Shown piece by piece: positions 16,938 through 26,792 of a stretch of 64,000 bases of DNA. Made by a program: the position numbers and the translations under genes. Each line of letters opens with the position of its first letter. Position 1 is the stretch's first letter. Source of the DNA: Novosphingobium sp. (lineage in GTDB: Bacteria; Pseudomonadota; Alphaproteobacteria; Sphingomonadales; Sphingomonadaceae); NCBI GenBank assembly GCA_017744735.1, contig JAGIAR010000010.1, forward strand, positions 47,609 to 111,608. The letters are read 5' to 3'. Under the pieces are notes generated by a model. It did not search any database. It was not told where the DNA came from and saw only the letters and a program-made list of their open reading frames with translations.

Positions 16938-17000
16938 GGCTTCTTCCCCCTGCCATCAGCAATGGGAAACGAATACCATTCCCGGCGCCATCGGGAAAGC

Positions 17001-17327
17001 TCAGCCGGCGGCGTCGCGCCAGTCGAACTGCAACGGCGCCTCGCGGAAGGCGAAGCGGTCGAGGTGACGGGCGACGACGCCCTTCATCACCTCGCGCTGC
17101 TCGGGCACGCTGGCCTCGATCCGCACCGCGAGCGTGTCGGGATAGGCCTCGAGCGTGACCAGAGCCCCTGCTGGGAAGGTGCCCGCGCGGCCTTCGGCCG
17201 GAAAGCGAACCTCGCCGTGATCGGGGGTGAAGGAAACCTCCAGGCTGTGCGACCAGTGCTTGCACAACTGCTGGAGGTAGCGGCTGCCGCTGGCGGTGGG
17301 CACGGCGGCGGAAGTGATGGAGCTCAT
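17001..17327 (-). CDS. DUF2218 domain-containing protein
   Basis: 108 residues from the ATG at 17327, preceded by AAGGATATT. The stretch YLQQLCKHWSHSLEV and the spacing to FREAPLQFDW match the DUF2218 family of small cytoplasmic proteins. Members often sit beside regulators and iron or siderophore reductases, but their activity is unknown. It lies 62 bp downstream of the PadR gene on the same strand and is probably cotranscribed and repressed by it. Confidence 0.8.
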   Translation of the reverse strand: MSSITSAAVPTASGSRYLQQLCKHWSHSLEVSFTPDHGEVRFPAEGRAGTFPAGALVTLEAYPDTLAVRIEASVPEQREVMKGVVARHLDRFAFREAPLQFDWRDAAG

Positions 17328-17389
17328 GGCAATATCCTTGGCTTGCGCCGGCACCATCAGATGGCGCCGGCGCAGGAGTTCCAACCGGG

Positions 17390-18100
17390 TCAAAGACGCT
17401 CGATCCGCTTGGCGGTCTCGTCGAGGATGTCGACGATCTGCTGCAGCTTGTCGGCGTCCGGATTGCCGCGGAACACGGTATTCTTGAGCACGCTGCCGAG
17501 GTTCATCAGCGCGCGGAACACCTCGGGCGAACGGTGGCGCTCGTCCTGCTTGCCGAGCTCGGCCAGCCGGGCGATCAGCGCCTCGACTTCCTCGCCGCGC
17601 TCGTCGATCTCCGTGCGGCCCGCGTCGGTCGCGGCAAAGGCCTTGCGCGAGCCTTCGCCGGCGGTGTCCTCGATCAGCCCTTCGTCCGCCAGCTGCGCCA
17701 GCGTGGGGTAGACCGTCCCGGCGCTCGGCACGTAGGTTCCGCCGGTGAGCTCCTCGATCGCCTTGATCAGCTCGTAGCCGTGGCGCGACTGGTCTGCGAT
17801 CAGCTTGAGCAGCACGAGGCGCAGTTCGCCTGAAGCGAACATCCGCCCGCGGCGCCCGCCCCGCCCGCCGCCACCCCGGCCGCCGAAACCACCGGCGAAT
17901 TCATCGCCCCAGCCGCCGAAAGCACCGCCGAAGCCGCCTCCGAAACCACGCTGCGCAAACCGCGCGCGCGCCTTGTCGCCGCAGCGGTCGAAGCCGCGGC
18001 CGATCTCGTCGCCGATGTCTTCCATCGCGGCGAAAAACGGAGCGCCTGCCCCGAACCCCTTGCCGCGCCGGCCGCGGCCACCATGTCTGTGATTGTGCAT
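17390..18100 (-). CDS. PadR family transcriptional regulator with Gly/Arg-rich N-terminal extension
   Basis: 236 residues. A winged-helix PadR domain begins near residue 90 (GELRLVLLKLIADQSRHGYE) and is followed by a helical dimerisation region. The first 88 residues are an unusual tail rich in Gly, Arg and Phe with repeats of GGFGG and GGRGG type. An 18-bp perfect palindrome lies 31 bp upstream of the start, which suggests autoregulation. DUF2218 is the likely co-regulated partner. Effector unknown. Confidence 0.85.
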   Translation of the reverse strand: MHNHRHGGRGRRGKGFGAGAPFFAAMEDIGDEIGRGFDRCGDKARARFAQRGFGGGFGGAFGGWGDEFAGGFGGRGGGGRGGRRGRMFASGELRLVLLKLIADQSRHGYELIKAIEELTGGTYVPSAGTVYPTLAQLADEGLIEDTAGEGSRKAFAATDAGRTEIDERGEEVEALIARLAELGKQDERHRSPEVFRALMNLGSVLKNTVFRGNPDADKLQQIVDILDETAKRIERL

Positions 18101-18131
18101 TGTCTGAAATCCTTTGGGTTAATGCGATAGC

Positions 18132-18149
18132 TCTAAGATATATCTTAGA
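18132..18149. promoter_or_regulatory. 18-bp perfect palindrome, putative PadR operator
   Basis: TCTAAGATATATCTTAGA is perfectly self-complementary and contains -10-like AT-rich hexamers on both strands. It lies between the divergent PadR (start 18100, minus) and rarA (start 18204, plus) genes. AT-rich palindromes of this kind are typical PadR binding sites. Confidence 0.7.
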
Positions 18150-18203
18150 TAGAGCTTGTCAACGAGGCCTGCAAAATTTTTCGCAGCGCCCTATGGTGTC
18201 CCG

Positions 18204-19523
18204 ATGGCCGACCTGTTTGCCGACGATCTTCCGCCCCCGCCCGCCGCCGACGCACCGCGCGAGGACGCGCCGCTGGCCGACCGGCTGCGGCCGACCGATC
18301 TGGGCGAGGTGATCGGGCAAGAGCACCTGACCGGCCCCGAAGGCGCGATCGGCCGGATGGTCGCGGCGGGAAAGCTGTCGAGCATGATCCTGTGGGGCCC
18401 GCCGGGCACCGGCAAGACCAGCATCGCGCGGCTGCTGGCGGATGCGGTGGGGATGCGCTTCGTCGCGATCAGCGCGGTGTTTTCCGGCGTCGCCGATCTC
18501 AAGAAGGCCTTCGCCGAGGCCGAGACCGCCGCCAAAGCCGGGCAGCGTACGCTGCTGTTCGTGGACGAGATCCACCGCTTCAACCGCGCGCAGCAGGACG
18601 GCTTCCTGCCCTTCGTCGAGCGCGGCACCGTCACCCTGGTCGGCGCGACCACCGAGAACCCCAGCTTCGCGCTCAACGCCGCGCTGCTCTCCAGAGCGCA
18701 GGTGCTGATCCTCCACCGGCTCGACGCGAAGGCACTCGCGCATCTGCTCGACCGGGCGGAGGAACTCGAAGGCTCCCTGCCCCTCACGCCCGAGGCGCGC
18801 GACGCGATGATCGCCAGCGCCGACGGCGACGGGCGCTTCCTGCTCAACCAGGCGGAGACGCTCTACGCAGCCAACATTCCCGAGCCGCTCGATCCGGCGG
18901 CGCTGGGCACCTTCCTCCAGCGGCGGGTCGCGGTCTACGACAAGGACCGCGAGGGGCACTACAACCTCATCTCCGCGCTCCACAAATCGCTGCGCGGATC
19001 GGACCCGCAGGCCTCGCTCTATTACATGGCGCGGATGCTCACCGCCGGGGAGGAGCCGCTGTTCGTGCTGCGCCGGCTGGCCCGCGCGGCGGTCGAGGAC
19101 ATCGGCATGGCCGATCCCAATGCGCTGCTGCAATGCATCGCCGCCAAGCAGGCCTATGAGTTCCTCGGATCGCCCGAGGGCGAGCTGGCGATCGTGCAGG
19201 CCTGCATCTACCTCGCGACCGCGCCCAAATCGAACGCCGCCTACAAGGCGATGGGCGCCTCGTTCCGCAGTGCGCGCGAGACCGGCAGCCTGATGCCGCC
19301 GATGAACATCGTCAACGCACCCACGAAGCTGATGAAGGACGTCGGCTACGGCAAGGGCTATCAATACGACCACGATGCCGAGGACGGTTTCTCGGGCGAC
19401 AATTACTGGCCCGAGGAGATGGAGCCGCAAACCTATTACACCCCGGTTGAGCGCGGGTTCGAGCGCGAAGTGCGCAAGCGGATGGAATGGTGGGACAAGC
19501 GGCGGCAGGAGAAGCAGGGATGA
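18204..19523 (+). CDS. rarA: Replication-associated recombination protein A (RarA/MgsA AAA+ ATPase)
   Basis: 439 residues from the ATG at 18204. The N-terminal RPTDLGEVIGQEHLTGPEG, Walker A GPPGTGKTS at 65-73, Walker B LLFVDEIH at 117-124 and sensor 1 VGATTENPSF are all present. The C-terminal tetramerisation region LRRLARAAVEDIGMADP is also typical. RarA acts at stalled forks, related to clamp-loader and RuvB ATPases. The stop overlaps the start of the MmcQ-type gene. Confidence 0.93.
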   Translation: MADLFADDLPPPPAADAPREDAPLADRLRPTDLGEVIGQEHLTGPEGAIGRMVAAGKLSSMILWGPPGTGKTSIARLLADAVGMRFVAISAVFSGVADLKKAFAEAETAAKAGQRTLLFVDEIHRFNRAQQDGFLPFVERGTVTLVGATTENPSFALNAALLSRAQVLILHRLDAKALAHLLDRAEELEGSLPLTPEARDAMIASADGDGRFLLNQAETLYAANIPEPLDPAALGTFLQRRVAVYDKDREGHYNLISALHKSLRGSDPQASLYYMARMLTAGEEPLFVLRRLARAAVEDIGMADPNALLQCIAAKQAYEFLGSPEGELAIVQACIYLATAPKSNAAYKAMGASFRSARETGSLMPPMNIVNAPTKLMKDVGYGKGYQYDHDAEDGFSGDNYWPEEMEPQTYYTPVERGFEREVRKRMEWWDKRRQEKQG

Positions 19524-19876
19524 ACGGCCCCCTCGATAGCTGGGACAAGGCCGAAGCTTTCGCACTGACCCTGCCCGGCACGGCGCGCAGCACGATCTAC
19601 AATATGCCGATGGTGATGGTCGCGAAGAACCGCCGCCCGTTCCTGGTCACCGGGCATGAGGCGAAAACGTCGTTCGCGGTCCCGGTCGACGAGGGCTACG
19701 CCGAAATGCTGATGGAAACCGATCCCGACAGCTTCTGGCAATCGCCGCATTACGCCGGCAGCGGGGCGGTGCTGGTGCGCTATGCGAGCCCCGATCCCGA
19801 GCGGGTGCGTCATGTGATCGAACACGCCCATGCGCTGGCCGCAGTGAAGAAGAACCGTCCGCCGCGGAAGAAATGA
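19520..19876 (+). CDS. MmcQ/YjbR family DNA-binding protein
   Basis: 118 residues from the ATG at 19520, which overlaps the rarA TGA (ATGA). The family signature is the double-winged CyaY-like fold: LPGTARSTIYNMPMVMV at the start, then FAVPVDEGYAEMLMETDP and a conserved PHYAGSGAVLVRY. The molecular function is not known for most members. It is probably cotranscribed with rarA. Confidence 0.8.
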   Translation: MNGPLDSWDKAEAFALTLPGTARSTIYNMPMVMVAKNRRPFLVTGHEAKTSFAVPVDEGYAEMLMETDPDSFWQSPHYAGSGAVLVRYASPDPERVRHVIEHAHALAAVKKNRPPRKK

Positions 19877-19889
19877 GGGAGAACTGCCG

Positions 19890-20636
19890 ATGCGTGGATC
19901 GCCCGGACCGATCGCACTCGCAGCGCTGCTTGCCGGGTGCGGGAACGCGCAGGAGGCAAGCCCGACGCCGGCCGCAGCCACCACGCCGGCGGTGACCGGC
20001 GCGCCCGTCCTGCGCCAGCCCGAGCTTGCCGCCTGCCCCAAGGCCCGGCCGGCCGACGAACTCCAGCGCACCAGGCCGCTCGCGATCCCGGCGGCCTTCG
20101 GCAACCTCGCCGCAAGCGATCTTCGCCACATAGCGGTCGTCACCGCCACCGGCGGGACGGTCTGCGTCGACACCAGCTGGATCGAGACGATCGACGACGC
20201 CAAGGCCTCGCCCGACGGACGCTTCCTCGCCTTCGGGTGGAGCGGCTACGAGGCGGGCGGCTACATTGTGATCGACCGCAGCGGCAAGGGCCAGGTGGTC
20301 GACACCGGGGTCGCGCCGCTCGCGGCGCCCTCGGGCAAGCGCTTCGCCGCGGTCGAGATCAGCGCCTCGGGCTTCGGGTCGCTCAATGCCTTCGCGGTGT
20401 GGGACATCTTGCCGGTCGGCCTCAAGCAAATCGCCCATTACGACGACGGCCTGCCGACCGATGGCGAATGGCGCACCGACGGCTGGCATGGCGATAGTTG
20501 CGTGAGCCTGTCCTACGTGCCTTCGGAGCGTATTCCGGAGAAGTACGAGGATTTGCCCAAGGTGCCGGGCGACCCGTGGTTTGCGGCGGAGGCGAACAGG
20601 TGGAAACCGATGGCGGGGGTGTGTCCTCATTCCTAG
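19890..20636 (+). CDS. Hypothetical lipoprotein
   Basis: 248 residues. The N-terminus MRGSPGPIALAALLAGCGN carries a lipobox (LAGC), followed by an Ala/Pro/Thr linker. Five or more further Cys or Trp positions lie in a beta-rich body (SPDGRFLAFGWSGYEAGG recalls WD/PD40-like propeller repeats). Function is unknown and no close family was recognised. The stop codon merges into the first base of the dispersed repeat at 20636-20717. Confidence 0.7.
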   Translation: MRGSPGPIALAALLAGCGNAQEASPTPAAATTPAVTGAPVLRQPELAACPKARPADELQRTRPLAIPAAFGNLAASDLRHIAVVTATGGTVCVDTSWIETIDDAKASPDGRFLAFGWSGYEAGGYIVIDRSGKGQVVDTGVAPLAAPSGKRFAAVEISASGFGSLNAFAVWDILPVGLKQIAHYDDGLPTDGEWRTDGWHGDSCVSLSYVPSERIPEKYEDLPKVPGDPWFAAEANRWKPMAGVCPHS

Positions 20637-20717
20637 TCACCCCGGACCTGTTCCGGGGTCCCGCTCGTTTCCGGACCATGACAAAGAAGCGGGATCCCGG
20701 AACAAGTCCGGGATGAC
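20636..20717. repeat. Imperfect inverted repeat (dispersed palindromic element)
   Basis: A 30-bp arm at 20636-20665 (beginning GTCACCCCGGACCTGTTCCG) is matched in inverted form by 20688-20717 with about four mismatches. The central 22 bp carry no gene. Each arm is itself palindromic (CCGGAACAAGTCCGG-like). Elements of the type CCCCGGACTTG...CCGGGGTCCCGC are dispersed in many sphingomonad genomes (recalled knowledge). It sits between two genes and could act as a terminator-like or REP-like element. Confidence 0.75.
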
Positions 20718-20729
20718 AGAAAGAACCGC

Positions 20730-21602
20730 ATGATCCCGCATTTCACCCATTACGCCGCGATCGACTGGTCGGGCGCCGCGGGCGAGCGCCAGCGCGGAAT
20801 CGCCGTCGCAATCTGCGGCCCGGGCGATGCAGCACCGAGGCTGGTCCGCCCGAAGCACCGCTGGTCGCGCGCCGAGGTCCTGCACTGGCTGACCGAGGAC
20901 ATGCCGCGGGGAACGCTGGCCGGGATCGACCTCAGCCTCTCGCTCCCCTTCGCCGACGAGGGCGCGTTCTTCCCGGGCTGGAGCGACAGCCCCGCCGACG
21001 CGCGCGAACTCTGGGCGATGGTCGAGCGCGTCAGCGAAGCCGACGAGCATTTCTCCGCGTCGAGCTTCGTCGACCATCCCGAAGCCAGCCGCCATTTCCG
21101 CCGCCACGGCGGGCGCCGGGGGAATCTGTTTCCGCCGGGCCGCGGCCGCTTCCGGGTGACCGAGCACGCGCAGGCGGGCATGGGCTGCAATCCCTATTCG
21201 AACTTCAACCTCGTCGGCGCGGCGCAGGTCGGCAAGTCGAGCCTCACCGGAATGCGCGTGCTGCACCGGCTTGAAGGCAGGCTGCCGGTCTGGCCGATCG
21301 ACCCGCTGCCGCGACACGGCGGCTCGCTGGTGGTCGAGATCTACACCGCGCTCGCCGCGATCCTCGCCGGGCGGCGCAAGGGCCGGACCAAATTGCGCAG
21401 CTACGCCGAACTGAACGCCGCCCTCGCCGAACTGGGCAGCAGGCCGGCGCGCGGCAAGGGGCCGATCGACGATCACAGCAGCGACGCCCTGCTCGCCGCC
21501 GCCTGGCTCCGCCGGATCGCGCCCTTGCCCGAATACTGGTCGCCCGAGGGAATGACCCCCGCCATCGCCGCGACCGAGGGCTGGACCTTCGGGGCGCTTT
21601 GA
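20730..21602 (+). CDS. DUF429-like predicted RNase H-fold protein
   Basis: 290 residues. Acidic positions in an RNase H-like order are seen: AAIDWSGAAGE at the N-terminus, GIDLSLSLPFADEG, then VVEIYTALAA and a C-terminal DDHSSDALLAAAWLRR. This pattern is that of DUF429 family predicted nucleases. Activity has not been shown for these. It is likely cotranscribed with, or downstream of, the lipoprotein gene across the repeat element. Confidence 0.6.
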   Translation: MIPHFTHYAAIDWSGAAGERQRGIAVAICGPGDAAPRLVRPKHRWSRAEVLHWLTEDMPRGTLAGIDLSLSLPFADEGAFFPGWSDSPADARELWAMVERVSEADEHFSASSFVDHPEASRHFRRHGGRRGNLFPPGRGRFRVTEHAQAGMGCNPYSNFNLVGAAQVGKSSLTGMRVLHRLEGRLPVWPIDPLPRHGGSLVVEIYTALAAILAGRRKGRTKLRSYAELNAALAELGSRPARGKGPIDDHSSDALLAAAWLRRIAPLPEYWSPEGMTPAIAATEGWTFGAL

Positions 21603-21662
21603 CCGCCGCGCCATCTTGACCTTGCCGCAATACCCCCCCATGTCGCGCCCAACATTGGCCAG

Positions 21663-21738
<76 letters not shown>

Positions 21739-21766
21739 GGCTTTCCGTACGCGCTGTACCTCGGCC

Positions 21767-23893
21767 TCAACTCTCCCCATCCGAGCCCGGTTCACCTTTC
21801 GCCATTTGGCGAAAGCGATGCAGCAGCGGTTCGGTATAGCCGGAGGGCTGCTGCGCCCCGTCGAATATCAAGGCGTGCGCCGCCTGAAACGCAAGGCTGC
21901 CTGCGACATCCTGTGCCATGGGCCGATAACCGACCTCGCCCGCGTTCTGACCGTCCACCTTCGCCGCCATCCGGCGTAGCGCCTGTTCTACCGCTTCGGG
22001 CGTAACGATGCCGTGCATGAGCCAGTTGGCGATGTGCTGCGACGAAATTCTCAGCGTCGCGCGGTCCTCCATCAGGCCGATGTCGTGGATGTCGGGGATT
22101 TTCGAGCACCCGACCCCCTGTTCCACCCATCGCACCACGTAGCCCAGAATGCCCTGCACGTTGTTGTCGAGCTCGTCGCGCCGCTCGGCCTCGCTCCACT
22201 CCGGGTTTGCGGCAACGGGAATCCGCAACAATTGCGCCAGCGGGGCAACGGGTTCAGCCGTTCGCTCTTGCTGGCAAGCCGCCACATCGACCTCGTGGTA
22301 ATGGGTCGCGTGCAGCGTGGCCGCAGTCGGGTTCGGCACCCACGCAGTGCTCGCGCCGCTGCGCGGATGGGCGATCTTTTGCCCGATCATGTCCGCCATC
22401 CGGTCCGGCGCCGCCCACATGCCCTTGCCGATTTGGGCCTTGCCTGAAAAGCCGCAGGCGATTCCGATCTGCACGTTGCGGTCTTCATAGGCAGCGATCC
22501 ATTGGCTCGCCTTCATGTCGCCCTTCCGGATCATCGGTCCCGCATGCATCGAGGTGTGCATCTCGTCGCCGGTCCGGTCGAGGAAGCCGGTGTTGATGAA
22601 AACCACACGATCCTTCACTGCGTGGATACAGGCGGCGAGGTTGGCGGAGGTCCGCCGTTCCTCATCCATGATCCCGACCTTGATCGTGTGGCGCGCGAGA
22701 CCGAGCATGTCTTCCACCGCATCAAACAGATCGTTGGTGAAGGCGCATTCCTCCGGCCCGTGCATCTTCGGCTTGACGATGTAGATCGATCCTTCCCGGC
22801 TGTTGCGCAGGTTCCTGTCACGCCTCAGATCGTGCAGCGCGACGAGGCTGGTGACGACCGCGTCGAGAATGCCTTCAGGCGCCTCGCCGCCGCCGGGGAG
22901 ACGCACGGCCGGCGTCGTCATCAGATGCCCGACATTGCGCACGAACAGCAGGCTGCGGCCGGGCAGCACGAGTTTCGTCCCGTCCGTGCCGACATAGTGC
23001 CGGTCGGCCGCGAGCCGACGGGTGGTGCTGCAGCCGCCCTTCTCGAAAGTAGCCTCGAGATCGCCGCGCATCACTCCGAGCCAGTTCGCGTAGGCGGTGA
23101 CCTTGTCCTCCGCATCGACCGCCGCGACCGAATCCTCGAGATCCGCGATCGTGGTGACCGCCGCTTCGAGCAGGATGTCGGCAATGCCGGCCGGATCGTC
23201 GCGGCCGATCGGATGCGACCGGTCGATCACGAGTTCGATGTGCAGCCCATGATGCTTCAACAACAAGTTGTCGCCCGCGTGGCCGGCCAGGCACTTCGGA
23301 TCGGCGAGCGGCGGATCGCCGCCTCCAGCCCATTCGCCCCAGCCCAGGCCATTCAGCGGCACGCAACGGTCGAGGAAAGCTTTCGCCCAGGCGATTACCT
23401 GTTTGCCCCGGGCTCGGTCATACCCGCCCGCCGCAGCGCTCCCGGGAATCGCATCGGTGCCGTAGAGCGAATCGTAGAGGCTACCCCAGCGGGCATTCAC
23501 CGCATTGAGCAGAAAGCGCGCATTGGTGATCGGCACGACCAGTTGAGGACCGGCAATCGCGGCGACCTCCCGATCGACGTTCGTGGGCGCGATCGCAAAG
23601 GGCGCAGGCTCGCGCTCAAGATAGCCGATCTCGCGCAGGAAGGCCCGATATTCATCGGGATCGATCGGTCGCCCGGCCCGCTGTTTGTGCCATTCGTCTA
23701 TCCGGGCCTGGAGCGCATCGCGCTTTGCCAGCAGGTCCGCGTTGCGGGGGGCGAAGCCGGCGTAGATTGCGGACAGGCCTCCCCAGAAGGCGTCCGGAGC
23801 GATCCCGGTTTCCGGCAGCGCGTCCTGTTCCAGGAAATTCGCAAGCGTCGCGGAAACGCGGAGACCGCGGCGGTCGAGGAAAATTTCGGCCAT
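21767..23893 (-). CDS. glcB: Malate synthase G
   Basis: 708 residues, the usual length for the monomeric G form. Signatures include [51 protein letters not shown] and the late [15 protein letters not shown]. It condenses glyoxylate with acetyl-CoA to malate. It is the last gene of the glcDEFGB operon and starts 2 bp after the glcG stop. This gives the cell a route from glycolate to the TCA cycle. Confidence 0.95.
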   Translation of the reverse strand: MAEIFLDRRGLRVSATLANFLEQDALPETGIAPDAFWGGLSAIYAGFAPRNADLLAKRDALQARIDEWHKQRAGRPIDPDEYRAFLREIGYLEREPAPFAIAPTNVDREVAAIAGPQLVVPITNARFLLNAVNARWGSLYDSLYGTDAIPGSAAAGGYDRARGKQVIAWAKAFLDRCVPLNGLGWGEWAGGGDPPLADPKCLAGHAGDNLLLKHHGLHIELVIDRSHPIGRDDPAGIADILLEAAVTTIADLEDSVAAVDAEDKVTAYANWLGVMRGDLEATFEKGGCSTTRRLAADRHYVGTDGTKLVLPGRSLLFVRNVGHLMTTPAVRLPGGGEAPEGILDAVVTSLVALHDLRRDRNLRNSREGSIYIVKPKMHGPEECAFTNDLFDAVEDMLGLARHTIKVGIMDEERRTSANLAACIHAVKDRVVFINTGFLDRTGDEMHTSMHAGPMIRKGDMKASQWIAAYEDRNVQIGIACGFSGKAQIGKGMWAAPDRMADMIGQKIAHPRSGASTAWVPNPTAATLHATHYHEVDVAACQQERTAEPVAPLAQLLRIPVAANPEWSEAERRDELDNNVQGILGYVVRWVEQGVGCSKIPDIHDIGLMEDRATLRISSQHIANWLMHGIVTPEAVEQALRRMAAKVDGQNAGEVGYRPMAQDVAGSLAFQAAHALIFDGAQQPSGYTEPLLHRFRQMAKGEPGSDGES

Positions 23894-23895
23894 GG

Positions 23896-24324
23896 TCAGC
23901 CCCGGGCCTTGAGGCCCGCGGCTGCCACACCCGCGATCGCCGCCCGTTCGTCGTTGTCCGAGGTGTCGCCGGTCACGCCGACAGCCCCGACCGGAAAGCC
24001 TTCGGAATCCACCACGATCACACCGCCGGCGGCCGGAAGGATGCCCTGCGTCGCAAGTTCGCCAAGCATCGCGACGAAAGTCGGACGGTCGGCCGCCATC
24101 TCGGCAATCTTGCGGCTCGAAACTCCCACGCCGAGCGCGCCGCAGGCCTTCGCCGAGGCGATCTGCGGCCGCAACAGCGACGATCCGTCCTGGCGTTGAA
24201 GCGCGATCACATGTCCGCCCGCGTCGGTAACGGCCACGGTCAGCGGCGCAAGGCCGAGCTCCTTGCCCTTGGCGAGAGCACCGTCGATGACCGCATTGGC
24301 CTGCTCAAGGGTAATACGCGTCAC
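23896..24324 (-). CDS. glcG: Heme-binding protein GlcG (DUF336/HbpS-like)
   Basis: 142 residues from a GTG at 24324 with GGAGAATTCT before it. The GTG overlaps the glcF stop (GTGA). The family pattern is seen as [49 protein letters not shown] and the C-terminal [14 protein letters not shown]. The HbpS/GlcG family is usually found in glycolate operons and may bind heme or flavin. The exact role is unclear. Confidence 0.85.
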   Translation of the reverse strand: MTRITLEQANAVIDGALAKGKELGLAPLTVAVTDAGGHVIALQRQDGSSLLRPQIASAKACGALGVGVSSRKIAEMAADRPTFVAMLGELATQGILPAAGGVIVVDSEGFPVGAVGVTGDTSDNDERAAIAGVAAAGLKARG

Positions 24325-25631
24325 AGAATTCTCCTTTGGATATGGTGTCGGAGTTGGGGGGGAGGCGGACCGCCGGTCGCCCAATCGAGAAGTTCGACAA
24401 CGTGGACCACCGGAGTGCCGGCATAGCGGGCTATCTGCGTCGCGCAGCCGATATTGCCGGTCGCGATCACGTCGGGTTCGAGCCGTTCGAGGCTCGCGCC
24501 CTTCCGCTTGCCGAGCCGATCCGCGATGTCCGCGTGGAGTATATTGTAGGTGCCCGCCGAGCCGCAGCACAGATGGGCCTCCTCCGGGAGGTGCACGTCG
24601 TAGCCGGCACCGACCAGCAGCTTGACCGGTTCGAGCTTGACCCGCTGACCATGCTGGAGAGAGCACGCCGGGTGGTAGGCTACCCTCAGTCCGGGCGCGC
24701 CCGCGGCGGGCAATTCGATCGCAGCGAGGAATTCGGTGATGTCCTTTGCCAGCGCCGAGACGCGCGCGGCCTTCTCTGCATAGGCCGGATCTTCCCGGAG
24801 CATGAAACCGTAATCCTTGATCGTGGTCCCGCAGCCCGAAGCGGTGATGACGATCGCATCGAGTCCGGCCCGTTCGATTTCGGCCGTCCACGCGTCCACA
24901 TTGCGCCGGGCCGCGTCCAGGGACTGCCGCTCCCGCCCCAGATGATGGACCAGCGCGCCGCAGCACCCCTCGCCGGGCGCAAGCACCGCCTCGAAGCCGG
25001 CCCGGTCCAGCACACGCACCGTCGCCTCGCGGATCCCGGGCCGCAGAACCGGCTCGGCGCAACCTTGGAGCAGGACCACGCGCCCCTTCCGGTTCGGTGT
25101 AGGCCGCTGGGCGATCCTCGGCGCCGGCTCGAGCCGGCCGGGGACGAGGCTCAGCATTGCAGCGACCGCACGGAGCGGCCGGATCCGGCGCAGCAGAGGA
25201 ATGGCCGGACGCGCGAGCCGGCCGAAAACGAGCGCCGCGCGGAAACGCCGCGGATAGGGCAACACTGCCGCCAAGGTCCTGCGAAGCAGCCGCGCGTGCC
25301 ACGGCCGGCGATATTCGCGCTCGATATAGGCCCGTGCGTGATCGACGAGGTGCATGTAGTTCACGCCTGAGGGGCACGTGGTCATGCACGAAAGACACGA
25401 GAGACAGCGGTCGATATGCTTGACCACATCCGCGGTCGGCTTGCGCCCGTTCTCGAGCATCTCCTTGATCAGGTAGATACGTCCGCGCGGGGAATCGAGT
25501 TCGTCGCCCAGCAGCACGTATGTCGGACAGGTCGCGGTGCAGAAGCCGCAATGCACGCATTTGCGGATCACCGCTTCCGACACGGCCATCGCGGGATCGG
25601 CCAAGGCCTCGGCTGGAAACCTCGTCTGCAT
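24321..25631 (-). CDS. glcF: Glycolate oxidase iron-sulfur subunit GlcF
   Basis: 436 residues. Two ferredoxin-type clusters lie at the N-terminus (CVHCGFCTATCP and CLSCLSCMTTCPSG). They are followed by two CCG-type cysteine-rich modules (GCCGALVHHLGRE, ITASGCGTTIKDYG, HLCCGSAGTYN). It passes electrons from the GlcDE flavoprotein toward the quinone pool. It sits directly next to glcE (adjacent bases) and overlaps glcG. Confidence 0.93.
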   Translation of the reverse strand: MQTRFPAEALADPAMAVSEAVIRKCVHCGFCTATCPTYVLLGDELDSPRGRIYLIKEMLENGRKPTADVVKHIDRCLSCLSCMTTCPSGVNYMHLVDHARAYIEREYRRPWHARLLRRTLAAVLPYPRRFRAALVFGRLARPAIPLLRRIRPLRAVAAMLSLVPGRLEPAPRIAQRPTPNRKGRVVLLQGCAEPVLRPGIREATVRVLDRAGFEAVLAPGEGCCGALVHHLGRERQSLDAARRNVDAWTAEIERAGLDAIVITASGCGTTIKDYGFMLREDPAYAEKAARVSALAKDITEFLAAIELPAAGAPGLRVAYHPACSLQHGQRVKLEPVKLLVGAGYDVHLPEEAHLCCGSAGTYNILHADIADRLGKRKGASLERLEPDVIATGNIGCATQIARYAGTPVVHVVELLDWATGGPPPPQLRHHIQRRIL

Positions 25632-26789
25632 CTAGAAACGCCCCGTCTGGAATACGCCTGAGGGATCGAACGCCGCGCGGACACGCTGTTCGAGCGCGGC
25701 GATCCCCGGTGCCGGCGGATGAAAGGCCGGCGCCACGTCGCCCGTCGCGTCGTTCGCGCGAACGAGGGTCGCGTGGCCGCCGCGCCGTGCCGCGGCCTCA
25801 CGCACGAATTGCGGATCGGCGTCGGTAGCGAGCCAGATCAATCCGCCTGCCCAGTCGAACATCCATGCCGAATCCCGATCGGAGAAATCGCCCGCGACTT
25901 CGGCTGCCCGGCGGGGGCGGACGGAAATGCGCCACAGCGGACTCGCAGCGCCGAGCGGCGCCAGCGTGGCCAGACTTTCCCACATCCCGCACGCCTCGTC
26001 CGTTCGGGCGGCCCAGAGCCGGCCGAAACCCGCCAGCAGTTCCTCGAGCATTCGCTGCCGCGCCGCGACCGATGGACCGAAGCCGTGGATGCGAAGGATG
26101 GTCGCGCTTTCGCTGTCGCGAACGGCGGCCGGGAAGTGGGCGGCGGCCGCAACTTCCGCCTGCGATCCCATCGCGACGGACATCGCCCGCACCGCATCGG
26201 CGTCGGTGAGGCCGGGCAACACCAGCGTCACTTGCTCCGGCGGGCGTGGCATGACCTTGAGCGTGAGTTCGGTAAGCGCGAACAGCCGGCCCCAGCTTTG
26301 CGCAGCGAGCTTCGAAAGATCGAAGCCGGTGACGTTCTTCACCACCTTGCCCCCGGCGGCGAAGATTTCCGCCCGGCCCGAGACCGCTCGAAAGCCCAAC
26401 AGATGGTCGCGAGCGCTGCCCCCCGAAATCCGCCCCGACCCCGCCACTCCGGCCGACACGATGCCCCCGATCGTCGCGCTGCCCGCGGCAAGCCCGAAAA
26501 TCGGTCCATGGTCGAACGGATCGAAGGCAAAGAACTGCGATTTTGCCGCAAGCAGAGAAACCAGCTCCGCAAGCGGTGTGCCGGGCCTGACGGTCAGTAC
26601 CAATTCGGCTGGATCGTAGTCGATCACCCCCGAGAGGCCCGTCATCGGCAGCTCGCGTGCCACCACCCTGCGCCCGATTCCAGCCTTGCTTCCCCCACCG
26701 GCGATCGAAAGCTTCGCCCTGTCGCGCAACGCGTCTGCGACTGCGTCGGCGATGTCGTGCTCGCACGAGGGAATTCCGATGGCCGCCAT
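25632..26789 (-). CDS. glcE: Glycolate oxidase FAD-binding subunit GlcE
   Basis: 385 residues. An FAD-binding PCMH-type domain is seen in the N-terminal half (SIAGGGSKAGIG, VIDYDPAELVLTVRPGTPLA, GGIVSAGVAGSGR, KNVTGFDLSKL). The C-terminal FAD-oxidase domain is short, as expected for GlcE. It forms the heterodimeric flavin part with GlcD. It is 3 bp from glcD and immediately upstream of glcF. Confidence 0.92.
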   Translation of the reverse strand: MAAIGIPSCEHDIADAVADALRDRAKLSIAGGGSKAGIGRRVVARELPMTGLSGVIDYDPAELVLTVRPGTPLAELVSLLAAKSQFFAFDPFDHGPIFGLAAGSATIGGIVSAGVAGSGRISGGSARDHLLGFRAVSGRAEIFAAGGKVVKNVTGFDLSKLAAQSWGRLFALTELTLKVMPRPPEQVTLVLPGLTDADAVRAMSVAMGSQAEVAAAAHFPAAVRDSESATILRIHGFGPSVAARQRMLEELLAGFGRLWAARTDEACGMWESLATLAPLGAASPLWRISVRPRRAAEVAGDFSDRDSAWMFDWAGGLIWLATDADPQFVREAAARRGGHATLVRANDATGDVAPAFHPPAPGIAALEQRVRAAFDPSGVFQTGRF

Positions 26790-26792
26790 CGC

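Noticed and set aside
22502..24199. A 565-codon plus-strand frame opposite glcB
   Set aside because: Shadow of malate synthase G and GlcG; low-complexity composition and no recognised motif.
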